Program-made: the position numbers and the translations under genes
Assembly (NCBI GenBank): GCA_910578985.1
Contig: CAJTSF010000016.1
Span: 1 to 50,782, forward strand
Length of the DNA: 50,782 bases
DNA from: an uncultured Odoribacter sp.
Lineage (GTDB): Bacteria > Bacteroidota > Bacteroidia > Bacteroidales > Marinifilaceae
Direction: 5' to 3'
Notes under the pieces: generated by a model
Databases searched by the model: none
Told to the model about the DNA's origin: nothing
The model's input: only the letters and a program-made list of their open reading frames with translations
In this document: positions 1 to 9,200 of the stretch, piece after piece
Numbering within the stretch: the first letter of the stretch is position 1
Layout: each line of letters opens with the position of its first letter

Positions 1-467
1 GAAATGAGGATTGAAATAGCCTCTTTAGAGAGATAAGGGGCAGTTTTGATGGTCACATATTCCCGAATAGCATTCATGACTTCTACTTGTCTTTCTGCTT
101 CTTTCTTTTTGATGTTCTCCAGTAGTGTGTCATAATTATCTATAACTGAATAATTTGGCTGCTCGATGGTTTGAGCTTCATTTGCACAATTGTCTTTTAT
201 CTCGAAATCAGAGTCAAAAACAAGCGGAGATTGCCAACCAAAAGAAAAATCGATTGGATTCTTCGTCAGCCATTTATAGAAAGATCGTTGTAACAGACCG
301 CATAATAAAATTGTTGTTACAAGTCCAAGTATTACCGGAGTCGTTATCTTCATGATATTGATCTCGTGACAGGCGAAAAGATAAGTGTCTATCGCAGTAT
401 AGGTGATTACCAACAGCGCAAGAACAAAGCTTATTCTTTGAGTACGAATTTGAGTCCTATTTGTCAT
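1..467 (-). CDS. Partial membrane protein, cut by the window edge (element cargo)
   Basis: I read an open frame on the minus strand from an ATG at 467 down to base 1 with no stop, so at least 155 residues with the C-terminus missing. The protein starts MTNRTQIRTQ. It has one hydrophobic helix at about residues 12-32 and a second at about 43-60, then a charged soluble part (about 65-155) with a likely helical, Lys/Glu-rich stretch near 115-135. This looks like a small inner-membrane protein with a cytoplasmic tail. I do not recognise the family. It lies in the same direction as the recombinase at 635-1750 and has its own promoter-like box at 498-505, so it is probably cargo or a mobilisation accessory of the same element. 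Existence of the gene is fairly secure; its function is unknown. Confidence 0.65.
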   Translation of the reverse strand, partial: MTNRTQIRTQRISFVLALLVITYTAIDTYLFACHEINIMKITTPVILGLVTTILLCGLLQRSFYKWLTKNPIDFSFGWQSPLVFDSDFEIKDNCANEAQTIEQPNYSVIDNYDTLLENIKKKEAERQVEVMNAIREYVTIKTAPYLSKEAISILI

Positions 468-497
468 ATACTGTAAATGTTTGGAATGATTATACTG

Positions 498-505
498 CAA
501 AGTTA
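498..505 (-). promoter_or_regulatory. -7 box of the left-edge gene
   Basis: Read on the minus strand this is TAACTTTG, a full match to the Bacteroidetes -7 consensus TAnnTTTG, about 30 bases before the ATG at 467. I see no convincing -33 TTTG at the right distance. Confidence 0.45.
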
Positions 506-567
506 TGTACCGTATTCCAGATACTTATAATTGGTGATGACAAATCGCCCAATATTGGTAAAATATA

Positions 568-611
568 ACGGGTATAGTATGATTTCGGGCTAAAAATCAT
601 ACTATACCCGT
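568..611 (-). terminator. Perfect 18-bp hairpin behind the recombinase gene
   Basis: Bases 568-585 and 594-611 are exact reverse complements (18 of 18) around an 8-base loop. The hairpin begins 24 bases past the recombinase stop. Read on the minus strand it is followed by TTATATTTT, so it can act as an intrinsic terminator that separates the recombinase from the next gene. The arms are unusually long and perfect for a terminator, so a role as a protein-binding site is also possible. Confidence 0.6.
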
Positions 612-634
612 ACAAATGGAGGCTAAAATCGTTA

Positions 635-1750
635 TCAATCTTTCCTTGTCAGGGTAATTTTCTTGCTGGCTTCCCGTTTGTTGGCATCGACCACCTTGAT
701 ATACCTTTGCGTGGTGGTGATACTCTTGTGCGCCATGATGCTCTGTATGGTGCGGATGTCCGTCCCAGCAGCAGCTTGTAGCGTGGCGAATGTTCTCCGG
801 TACGAGTGGAATGTGATGTTCTTGGTAATTCCAGCAGAACGAATCCACTCTTTCATGGGGGCTTGTGTCCAACTGCGCATAAGCCCTTTGAATACCAAAC
901 CTTTCTTTTCAGAACTATAGCCTATCAATCCCAATGCCTCCTCGCTGATGGGAATGATGTCTTCCGCTTTGTTCTTTTGCGTAATGATGTGTACGCATTT
1001 CCCTCCGGCTGAGTAGTCTACAATATCTTCCCAGCATAGGGCGAGAATATCACTGATACGTAAACTGGTCATACAGGCAAACAGCGATGCGATTTTCAGA
1101 ATAGGTTTCTTACAGGGTGTTTCGGCCAACTTGTACAGCTCCTCTACCGACAAGGCTTCTTTCATTACATCCTCTGTCTCTATCTTTTCCAAAAAATCAT
1201 TGACATTGGTCTTTATCATTCCATTACGGTAGAGAATTTTCAGGAATCCCCTGAAAGTAGACCAATATCCCGATGCGGAGTTCCGTGTTATGCGTCCGTT
1301 ACGCCTCAGTTTCTTTGCCGAGAGCAGATATTCCCGAAACTTGTTGCATAGGTCGATGTCAATTTCCTTAAAGGTACATTTGCCATGTACGAAGTTTCTG
1401 AAATGGAGATAGACGAACTCCCATTTCTGGTCATGCTTACGGAGCTGTTTGCGATAATATTCCAAGAAATCGGCTTTGAGTTTGTACCTGTCGAAGAAAT
1501 CATACCGTTCATTCACCACAGATTCAAACCTGCGGCAACGGATGGCTTCGGCTTTCTCGGTCATTACCTCGTTGAAGTTCTGTTCACGCTTGTTTCTCGG
1601 ATTGGCATAGACGTAAATACCAAGCGACTCATGGCGGATAACTTTCATTGTCTCTTTGTCTCGATACCCCGGATAATAATCCAAGTAGAAAGACAGCATC
1701 CTGTTCTTTAAAGGACGTGTCCTTAATGTTACGGTTTTACATTCATGCAT
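635..1750 (-). CDS. Tyrosine recombinase/integrase
   Basis: A 371-residue site-specific recombinase of the tyrosine family, of the Bacteroidetes type with an N-terminal arm-binding region, a SAM-like core-binding domain (about 85-190) and a C-terminal catalytic domain (about 200-360). The catalytic set is visible: Arg in TSLRISD (about R231), HSYR (about H315 and R318), the second His in MAHKS (about H341) and the nucleophile Tyr in TTQRYIKV (about Y350). It should excise and insert the element through a covalent 3'-phosphotyrosyl intermediate. It lies downstream of the helix-turn-helix gene at 1866-2744 in the same direction, with about 115 bases between them. All active residues are present, so it appears intact. 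The target site is not known; the nearby mnmE end is a candidate. Confidence 0.93.
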   Translation of the reverse strand: MHECKTVTLRTRPLKNRMLSFYLDYYPGYRDKETMKVIRHESLGIYVYANPRNKREQNFNEVMTEKAEAIRCRRFESVVNERYDFFDRYKLKADFLEYYRKQLRKHDQKWEFVYLHFRNFVHGKCTFKEIDIDLCNKFREYLLSAKKLRRNGRITRNSASGYWSTFRGFLKILYRNGMIKTNVNDFLEKIETEDVMKEALSVEELYKLAETPCKKPILKIASLFACMTSLRISDILALCWEDIVDYSAGGKCVHIITQKNKAEDIIPISEEALGLIGYSSEKKGLVFKGLMRSWTQAPMKEWIRSAGITKNITFHSYRRTFATLQAAAGTDIRTIQSIMAHKSITTTQRYIKVVDANKREASKKITLTRKD

Positions 1751-1865
1751 ACTGATATATTTTTATGGTTATTGTTAATTCGCTGGCAAAACTCTGTAAT
1801 GTAACCATGCAGAAAGCCTTCAGCAGAGATTAATTTTGGAATAATTTACGGAAGCCTATAATTGG

Positions 1866-2744
1866 TTACTTACGGACACCCATTACCTTGTCAAATTCCA
1901 CTTTCAGGAACCTGACGAACCGTCCGTTCTTCTCACGATTGATCTGATGGAATTGAAGAATACCGTACACCGAATCACGAGAGAGTTTGAATTTCTCCAT
2001 CGCCTCCTTGACAGTGTAGTATTCCGCCTTGCTCTCCTGCTCGGAACTCTTCGAGAGGTCGAAGTGGAGCTTTGAGTAGAATATCTGCCCATGCTCCTTC
2101 TTGGATGGAATGTTGTTCCGATACACCTGTGAACGAATGGCGACGCGTGTCATGCCGTACTTCTCCTGAATCTCCTCTGGTGTGTACCATTCGGTCAGGT
2201 CGGAATCCACCTCGTATTTGGCAAAGGCAGCATCGATATGTTTCTTGCTGTAATAGTTGAATTGGCGGATGCGCACTTTCGGGACTTTGTGCTGCCGTGT
2301 ATAAGTCCACACCCATTTGGCGTTGACCTTATATTTTTCGGCAATCTCTTCGGCAGTGTAATACTCGGTGATGTCGAAATCGTTTTTTGCAACCAATCGC
2401 TCGTAAGGCTTGCTTTTGAGCATCAGTTCTATGTCGGCACGTCTTACAAGAGCCATTCTTTCGCTGAGTCGGGATGCCCTCAGTTTATCCTCCTTGACCA
2501 ACTTATAAATGTACTGACGGCTCACACCCATCAATCGGGCGGCCTGCGAAAAAGTGAAATATTCCTGCTTTTCCAGACTGGAGCGCAGCTCCTGCATTTC
2601 CTGCATATGGCGCAATTCCATTTTGCGCTCTTTGATACGATGTTTGTAACCTCGCTTCGAGCATTGAGGGCTACAATAGCAGGTCGTTGTTTTCTGTGCG
2701 ATGAACGGTTTTCCGCACCATTGACAAATTCTTTTTACTTCCAT
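1866..2744 (-). CDS. Zinc-ribbon protein with four tandem helix-turn-helix copies
   Basis: 292 residues. The N-terminus has a Cys pattern (C7-x2-C10 and C24-x3-C28) that looks like a small zinc ribbon, then a charged helix (about 30-58). Four similar units follow at about 61-111, 127-176, 186-231 and 241-290. Each opens with an aromatic-Thr motif (EYFTFSQAARLMG, EYYTAEEIAEKY, EWYTPEEIQEKYG, EYYTVKEAMEKF) and continues as an excisionase/MerR-like helix-turn-helix. Such proteins are found beside recombinases in Bacteroidetes elements. I infer a DNA-bending directionality factor or element regulator that binds several repeated sites at once. It is upstream of the recombinase on the same strand and the closest element gene to mnmE. 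No break or frameshift is seen. Confidence 0.8.
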   Translation of the reverse strand: MEVKRICQWCGKPFIAQKTTTCYCSPQCSKRGYKHRIKERKMELRHMQEMQELRSSLEKQEYFTFSQAARLMGVSRQYIYKLVKEDKLRASRLSERMALVRRADIELMLKSKPYERLVAKNDFDITEYYTAEEIAEKYKVNAKWVWTYTRQHKVPKVRIRQFNYYSKKHIDAAFAKYEVDSDLTEWYTPEEIQEKYGMTRVAIRSQVYRNNIPSKKEHGQIFYSKLHFDLSKSSEQESKAEYYTVKEAMEKFKLSRDSVYGILQFHQINREKNGRFVRFLKVEFDKVMGVRK

Positions 2745-3014
2745 ATTTTCGGTCTATTTTCTGCCATTTTCCATGAATTTTAATTTCCCTTTCTGTCTAC
2801 ACATGTAAACCATTGTCAACACACGTCAACTAATGCGTCACTGTGACATTCGGGCTAACCGTGAATTTCTGTCGCGGTAGAAATATGATAGAAAAATATG
2901 GATAAAAACCGTTATCTCCAAATACGGATTAGAAAGTGTTAAAATAATAAAGTCGCTGATATACAGCGACTCTATTCTAAATGGTTATGGTTGCTTATGG
3001 TTATTCCCAAGCCA
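2745..3014. other. Junction between the element and mnmE
   Basis: This 270-base stretch carries no gene. It holds two GTCAAC copies ten bases apart (2815-2820 and 2825-2830), a small palindrome GTCAC-T-GTGAC (2837-2847), the mnmE terminator (2941-2971), and repeats of ATGGTT (2981-2986, 2987-2992, 2997-3002) just behind the mnmE stop. Such short direct repeats suit recombinase or excisionase binding, but this is inference. Confidence 0.4.
2941..2971 (-). terminator. mnmE terminator
   Basis: Arms AGTCGCTG (2951-2958) and CAGCGACT (2964-2971) pair perfectly around ATATA. On the minus strand the hairpin is followed by TTATTATTTT. It lies 44 bases past the mnmE stop and points the right way. Confidence 0.75.
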
Positions 3015-4409
3015 TCACTTGCCGATGCAAAAATTCCCAAACACGTTTCCCAATACTTCTTCGCTAGAAATTTCGCCTGTAATTTCTCCGAGGTAGTGAA
3101 GGCATTCGCGGATGTCTTGTGAGACAAACTCGCTGCTGATACCTGAGATGAGGGAGTTTTGCACGTGATGAATGGCGGTAAGAGCATGTTTAAGGGCTTC
3201 GTAATGGCGGATATTGCTAACGATAATGTCCGAATCGCAAAGGGAGTTTATTTGTACGGCACTTACAAGTTTTTGTACCAGTTCTTCAATGTTTTTACTT
3301 GTACGGGCAGAGATAGGGATGATTTCTTCCCCTGAGGTTAACAGTCGAATGGTTTCTTGTGGTGTTAATACATCTTCTACTTCATCTATTTTATTTAAAA
3401 CAATCATCAATTTGGCATGAGGAGCTAGATGTTCTTTTACTTGTTGATAATACTCTGTGAATTGTTCTGTGCCTCGTTTTAAATCAGTTAGCATCAAAAC
3501 AATATGTGCTTGTGCAATTTTAGTAAAGGTGCGCTTGATACCCATGTGTTCTACTTGATCATCAGTTGCGCGGATGCCTGCAGTATCGATAAAACGAAAC
3601 GTGATGCCCTCCAGATTTACCACATCTTCGATAACATCGCGTGTTGTGCCTGCAATATCCGATACAATGGCGCGTTCTTCTCGTAAAAGCGTGTTTAGCA
3701 GTGTGCTTTTACCTACGTTTGTATTCCCCACAATAGCAACCGGTACACCGTTTTTCAATACATTTCCCAAAGAAAATGAATTACATAATTTTGCCAACAG
3801 ATGTTCAATGTTGCTTGCGATGCGATTCAGCTCCGTGCGATCGGCAAATTCTACATCTTCCTCGGAAAAATCCAGTTCTAGTTCCAATAATGTCGTAATG
3901 TGTAACAATTCTTTTCGCAATCGCTTTAGTTCAATAGAAAAACCGCCACGCATTTGTGTTAGTGCCATTCGGTGGGCGGCAGCCGATGAGGAAGCGATCA
4001 GGTCTGCCACGGCTTCTGCTTGTGAAAGATCCATTTTGCCGTTTAAAAATGCCCGTTGGGTAAATTCGCCCGGTGCTGCCGGACGTGCTCCGCGGTCCAC
4101 GGCCAATTTTAATATCTGCTGTTGGATATACACCGAACCGTGGCAGGCAATTTCTACGGAATCTTCGCCTGTAAAAGAATGTGGCGACTGGAATATCGTC
4201 ACTAAAACTTCGTCTAACAAAATATCGCCGTCTGCGATGTATCCGAAGTGTACTGTCTTGGCTTTTTGTGCGGTAAGCGGTTGCTTGCTGGCAGCATCGA
4301 ATATGCTGTTCACCAAGTTAATGCATCCTTTCCCAGATAACCTTATAATCGCTATGGCACCCATTCCTGAAGGGGTGGAAATAGCACAAATAATGTCATT
4401 TGTATACAT
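3015..4409 (-). CDS. mnmE: tRNA modification GTPase MnmE
   Basis: 464 residues, the usual length. With MnmG it builds the carboxymethylaminomethyl group on U34 of certain tRNAs; it is cytoplasmic. An N-terminal tetrahydrofolate-binding domain (about 1-118) begins with MYTNDIICAISTP. A helical domain follows, with a G domain inserted around 220-380: P-loop GNTNVGKST, DIAGTTRD, DTAG and NKID. The C-terminus ends FCIGK; the Cys is the conserved catalytic one. I chose the ATG at 4409 over a start 15 codons upstream because the family begins there and AGGAG precedes it by a few bases. The gene points toward the integrative element and its 3' end is complete, which is also what an insertion that restores the reading frame would leave. 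Confidence 0.96.
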   Translation of the reverse strand: MYTNDIICAISTPSGMGAIAIIRLSGKGCINLVNSIFDAASKQPLTAQKAKTVHFGYIADGDILLDEVLVTIFQSPHSFTGEDSVEIACHGSVYIQQQILKLAVDRGARPAAPGEFTQRAFLNGKMDLSQAEAVADLIASSSAAAHRMALTQMRGGFSIELKRLRKELLHITTLLELELDFSEEDVEFADRTELNRIASNIEHLLAKLCNSFSLGNVLKNGVPVAIVGNTNVGKSTLLNTLLREERAIVSDIAGTTRDVIEDVVNLEGITFRFIDTAGIRATDDQVEHMGIKRTFTKIAQAHIVLMLTDLKRGTEQFTEYYQQVKEHLAPHAKLMIVLNKIDEVEDVLTPQETIRLLTSGEEIIPISARTSKNIEELVQKLVSAVQINSLCDSDIIVSNIRHYEALKHALTAIHHVQNSLISGISSEFVSQDIRECLHYLGEITGEISSEEVLGNVFGNFCIGK

Positions 4410-4427
4410 CACTTCTCCTTTTTTGCA

Positions 4428-4435
4428 CAAAAATA
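4428..4435 (-). promoter_or_regulatory. mnmE -7 box
   Basis: TATTTTTG on the minus strand, a match to TAnnTTTG, about 20 bases before the chosen start. A TTTTG run at 4452-4456 is a weak -33 candidate with a short spacer (16 bases). Confidence 0.4.
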
Positions 4436-4540
4436 CGATTTTATAACGTTGCAAAAAGTCGTGTCTTCAAGATTTTTATTTCTACGGTGTAAACTCTTTT
4501 TGTTTTTATGCGTATAATTCACAATAACAAATAATGGATT

Positions 4541-5149
4541 ATGAAACGAATACTATTTTCATTACTGACAATTGCACTGATGGGTATAATTTTACCGAGC
4601 CAAGGACAAGGGCTATCAACAGCCTCCTCGACGAATACGCAGGTATTGACAAAAAAACAACAACGGAAAGCCCAAAGGGAATTACGGCGTCAAGCTCGTG
4701 AATTTGCTAATCGTCAAGCGTTTCTTGAAGCGTTGGAAGCGATTAAAGACCGTCAATGGGTATTGATGGCAACTATACTGCATGGTCCTCGTGGGGCTTC
4801 GATCCCGGTATCGGATAACACTAATTTTATTCAGTTTAAAGGCAATATCGTTTATGTGCAATTGGCTTTTAATGGTTTGACCGGGCGCAATGGATTAGGA
4901 GGTATTACTGTAGAAGGAACTCCTTCACAGGTCAATACTACTGTGGATAAGCGGGGCAATATCACCCATTCTTTTTATGTCAATGGCTCAAATCTTACAG
5001 CACAAGTCGTTGTTTATCTGAATGCAGGCAGTAGCCTTGCTAATGCAACCGTTTATCCGATGATGAATAATAGGAATTTGACTTTCTCCGGTTCTCTGAT
5101 TCCGACCTCGAAAGCGGGTATTTTTCGTAGCGGATTCATTTCTTATTGA
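4541..5149 (+). CDS. DUF4251 secreted protein
   Basis: 202 residues with an N-terminal signal peptide (hydrophobic core about 4-20, cleavage probably after the PSQGQG region). A Lys/Arg/Gln-rich helix follows (about 37-68). The rest is a beta-rich domain that matches DUF4251 in style (a phrase such as DRQWVLMATI at the start, then Ile/Val/Asn-rich strands). DUF4251 proteins are common periplasmic or surface proteins of Bacteroidetes with no known function. It is transcribed away from mnmE and converges on tsaD with a 5-base gap. No lipobox is seen. Confidence 0.75.
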   Translation: MKRILFSLLTIALMGIILPSQGQGLSTASSTNTQVLTKKQQRKAQRELRRQAREFANRQAFLEALEAIKDRQWVLMATILHGPRGASIPVSDNTNFIQFKGNIVYVQLAFNGLTGRNGLGGITVEGTPSQVNTTVDKRGNITHSFYVNGSNLTAQVVVYLNAGSSLANATVYPMMNNRNLTFSGSLIPTSKAGIFRSGFISY

Positions 5150-5154
5150 GTCTT

Positions 5155-6171
5155 TTACAATGTTGTACGTGCGTATGGGGCGGCATCCAATCCGATATAC
5201 TGTCCGGCAAGGTATTTATAATATCCGGTGACGGCAACCATGCCTGCGTTGTCGAGGGAAAAGCCGAGGCGGGGGATATATACTTCCCAGCCGGAGCGGG
5301 TAGCTTCGTCATGAACCGCTTGTTGCAAGGCTGAATTGGCGGAGACGCCGCCGCCGATGGCAATCTGTTTGATGCCGGTTTGGCGGGCTGCTTTTTTGAG
5401 TTTGTTCATGAGTATGTCAATGACCGTTTTTTGTAAAGAGGCGCACAGGTCATTGAGATGATGAGTGATGAAATCGGGGTCTTTTTTCAGCGCGTCCCGA
5501 AGGAAGTAGAGGAACGAAGTTTTCAGTCCGCTAAAACTATAGTCGAGTCCGGGGATTTGTGGCTTGTTAAAGGTGAAGCGTCCGGGGTCGCCTTCTTTGG
5601 CAAGACGGTCGATGACGGGCCCTCCGGGATACGGCAATCCCATCACCTTGGCGCATTTGTCGAAAGCTTCTCCGGCGGCGTCATCGATGGTTTGACCGAT
5701 TATTTCCATGTCGAGGTAGTCGCGGACGACGATGAGTTGGGAGTTGCCGCCGGAAACGAGTAGGGTAAGGAATGGGAAAGAGGGGTGGCGGCTTTCGATG
5801 CCCGGTTCTTTAATGAAATTGGCAAGGATGTGTGCTTGGAGATGATTGACTTCAATCATTGGGATGCGATTGGCAATGGCAAATCCTTTGGCAAAAGAAG
5901 TGCCGACGAGCAGGGAGCCAAGTAGTCCGGGACCACGGGTAAAAGCAACAGCGTTAATATCGCTCACGTTGATGTCTGCTTGTCGGATGGCTTCGGAAAC
6001 GACAGGGATGATATTTTGTTGGTGGGCGCGGGATGCAAGCTCGGGGACAACGCCCCCGTATGCTTCGTGGACTTTTTGACTGGCGATGACATTCGAGAGG
6101 ATAATTCCGTCTCTTAGGATGGCGGCGGAGGTATCGTCGCAAGAAGATTCGATGCCTAAAATGACTGTCAT
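5155..6171 (-). CDS. tsaD: tRNA threonylcarbamoyladenosine synthase subunit TsaD
   Basis: 338 residues, normal length. TsaD transfers the threonylcarbamoyl group to A37 of ANN-decoding tRNAs, together with TsaB, TsaE and TsaC. It opens with the family start ILGIESSCDDT, has the metal-binding HxxxH (H110 and H114 in VNHLQAHI), the ASRAHQ element near H50, and the C-terminal GFSLDNAGMVA that binds nucleotide. The fold is an ASKHA ATPase. The gene converges on the DUF4251 gene and is divergent from tamB with about 60 bases between them. Confidence 0.97.
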   Translation of the reverse strand: MTVILGIESSCDDTSAAILRDGIILSNVIASQKVHEAYGGVVPELASRAHQQNIIPVVSEAIRQADINVSDINAVAFTRGPGLLGSLLVGTSFAKGFAIANRIPMIEVNHLQAHILANFIKEPGIESRHPSFPFLTLLVSGGNSQLIVVRDYLDMEIIGQTIDDAAGEAFDKCAKVMGLPYPGGPVIDRLAKEGDPGRFTFNKPQIPGLDYSFSGLKTSFLYFLRDALKKDPDFITHHLNDLCASLQKTVIDILMNKLKKAARQTGIKQIAIGGGVSANSALQQAVHDEATRSGWEVYIPRLGFSLDNAGMVAVTGYYKYLAGQYIGLDAAPYARTTL

Positions 6172-6201
6172 GATTTTTCTGTAAAAGATGTGTGGCGTTT
6201 G

Positions 6202-6233
6202 TTTTTAAATTTGGTGCAATATTAATATTTTTG
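6202..6233 (+). promoter_or_regulatory. tamB promoter candidate
   Basis: TATTTTTG at 6226-6233 fits TAnnTTTG, with a T-rich stretch at 6202-6206 at the -33 distance. If this is the -7 box, transcription starts near 6238-6241, downstream of the GTG at 6233. Confidence 0.45.
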
Positions 6234-9200
6234 TGTGCAAACTGAAAGAGGGGAAGCTCATAAAAAAGATTCTGCGCATATTATTGTACGTGGTGACCGC
6301 TGGATTACTGTTACTGGGTGTCGTGTATACCCTGTTGCAACTTCCTTATGTTCAGACAAATTTAGTTCAATATGTAACGGAGCGAATTGAGCGCGCGACA
6401 GGGGTGAAAGTACAGGTGGGGGGAGTGGATTTCCGTCCTGTGCAGTCTTTGGTGTTAAGTGATATTTTGGTGAAGGATTTCAAGAACGACACGTTGCTAT
6501 ATTGCCGGAATGTGCGGGTGCAGGCGGATTCGTTCAGTTGGAAGCGGCGAACATTCAATGTACGGGAAGTTGTGCTTACGGGGGCGGAGTTCCATCTTTG
6601 GTCGGATATGGAGGAGAATGTGACGAATGTGGGGATATTTCTGGACTCTTTGATGGGACGGAGTGCGGGTATGCAGGAAGAGGTAGGGGAACGAAAGAGG
6701 CGTGTGGCAGAAAAAGGCTGGTGGGTTGGATTGCGGAAGATAAGTTTGCGGGATTCGCGTTTCACTTATCGGGAAAAGGTCTATAAGCCGGTAGATTACG
6801 GTGTGAATTGGACGGATGTGGATTGTCGGGAGTTGAATGCGGAGGTAACGGAACTGGATGGCATGAACAGTCCTGTGCGGATGCGGGTATCGAATTTGAG
6901 TCTTTTGGAGAAATCGGGATTGCGTATTAATGACATAACGGGTGATGTACAGGTAAGTGCCGACAATTTGCTTGTGACGGGAGGACATATTGGCTTGGAG
7001 CGGAGCGATGTGGATCTGATGCGTTTGGAGTTTCAGTGGACGCCGGGGCAACACGATTGGAAGTATTTTACCAAACGCGTGCAGCAGTATTATGAATTGG
7101 GACCCTCATCAGTGAGTTTTGTGGATTTGGCTTATTTTAATGGAATATTGCGGGGAATAACTAATACGGTGAAGTGTAGCGGAGTGGTGTCGAATACGAT
7201 AGACCGTTTGGAGGGGCGTGATTTGTATTTCGAATTGGGGACGGGTAGTGTTTTTCAAGGAAGTTTCAAATCACTCGGATTGCCTGATATGAAGCGAGCC
7301 TTTTTCAACATAGAATTGGGTAAAGCGCATTTCAAACCAGAGGATTTGGCATCAGTATATTTGCCGTGGTTTGGTATGAACATACCTGTGCCTTCGTTTT
7401 TATACCGTTTACCCTCTTTGGATTTCGAACGGGTAGGGTTTGACGGGACACTGTCTGATTTTATCGTGCAGGCGGAGAGTGTGACGCCTGACTGGCAGGG
7501 GGATTTGAGTTTGATATACGGATTCTGTGACGAGAAGGTGCCCGAATGTGCGGATATGCGGGGAGATTTTAATTGGAAAACCGTGAATTTTGGCAAATTG
7601 GCGGATGTCTCTTGGTTACAGGATGGAGCATTAAACGGTTCCTATGAGGGGTGGCTCGGGGATAAAATATCCTTTCGGGCAAAGTCTAAAGCGGAACGTT
7701 TGAGAGTGGGTAAGAGCAGGATAGAAGGGACGGAACTTGCCTTGATGTGGGAAGATGGACGTTTGGATGTTGCTGTTTCCGTAGATGATGCGGCAGTACG
7801 AGGGGAAGTAGCGGCTCTGTTGGATGCGGGGGATTCCGTGGCATTTCATACACTGATGGGGCAGGTGCAGATTCTGGATATGGATGCGTTGGGTATTGGG
7901 ATAAAGGAGGGCAAGGAGTGTCTGGAGGGTGCATTTGAGTGGGTGACGGTTGGGGAAGAGGGAAAGATGTTCAGGAATTTGACTTTATCGGAGATAAAAT
8001 ATGCGACAGGGGAAGACAGTTTGGAATTGGAACGTGTCCGGGTGGAAAACCTGAAGGAACATGGATATGGTGTCATGTCGGTGGAGTCGGAGGTATTGGA
8101 TTTAACTTTGGAGGGGAATTATGGGGATGTGCAGCCGCTATTGTTTATTAAGGAGTTGGTGGAGAATTACTTGCCGGCATATCATTCCGGTGGTAAACCG
8201 CAGATGAGATTAGGGAGGAAATATTTGGAACGTTTTAATTTCGGTGTAGTTGCAGACTTGAAAGATGCTGACCGTATTTTACGGGTATTGTATCCTGCTT
8301 TGCATGTTTCAGGAGGGGCTCGGGCTGTAGCGGATTTTAGCAATACAGACGATAGGATGCATCTGAATTTTACGGCAGATACGATGGCGTTCGGGGAAAT
8401 CAAGTTGCTGGAGCCGCGGATTGTCATGACGGGTGACCCGAATCGACTGGATATGGTGACAACGAGTGGGCGGATGTTGTACGGAACGGATTATCAACTG
8501 TGTAATGTGCGGAATGAGATGGTGTTGGGCAATAATCGGTTGGATGAACACCTGAGTTGGTGCAATTGGGGAGAGAAGACTTACAGTGGTATGTTGTCTG
8601 CCTGTGCGCAGTTCACTCCGAGGGAGGGCGGAGGATATGCCACTGAGATACAAATTCAGCCGGGAACGATCATTGCGGAGGATAGTGTGTGGACGATTAA
8701 CCCGTCATCCGTTTTAGTGGAGGGTAAGGAGTGGGTGGTGAATAATTTTTCTTTGGTTGGGGAGTGTGGAACTTTGAAGGTGGACGGGCGGATTTCGGAA
8801 GATACGCGTGCCACGCTGAATGTCGGCTTGGAAAATTTTGATTTGACTCATTTGACTCGTTTGGTTTCTAACCGGAATTTGAATCTGTTCGGAACTGTGA
8901 CCGGTATGCTGACTTTTCAGGATTACTATCAAAACTTGCTGTTGTTGTCTGATGTACAAGTGGACGCTTGGGGTATCAATCGGGATACGCTTGGTATGTT
9001 AAAGATGCTTTCATACTGGGATGCGGAGAGCCGGAGTTTGATGTTGAATGCGGAAAACCGGGAAGGAGAGGAGGTGTCGATGGCGGTGAGCGGTTCTTAC
9101 AAGCCGGATTCCGATACGTTGAATTTGCGTATGAATATGCAAGAACTGGAATTGGAACGTTTCGGCTCTTATTTTTCGGATGTAGTTTCGGAAGTGAAAG

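Noticed and set aside
3574..4446. Plus-strand frame (290 codons) across mnmE
   Set aside because: Ser/Arg/Cys-rich shadow translation of the mnmE gene.
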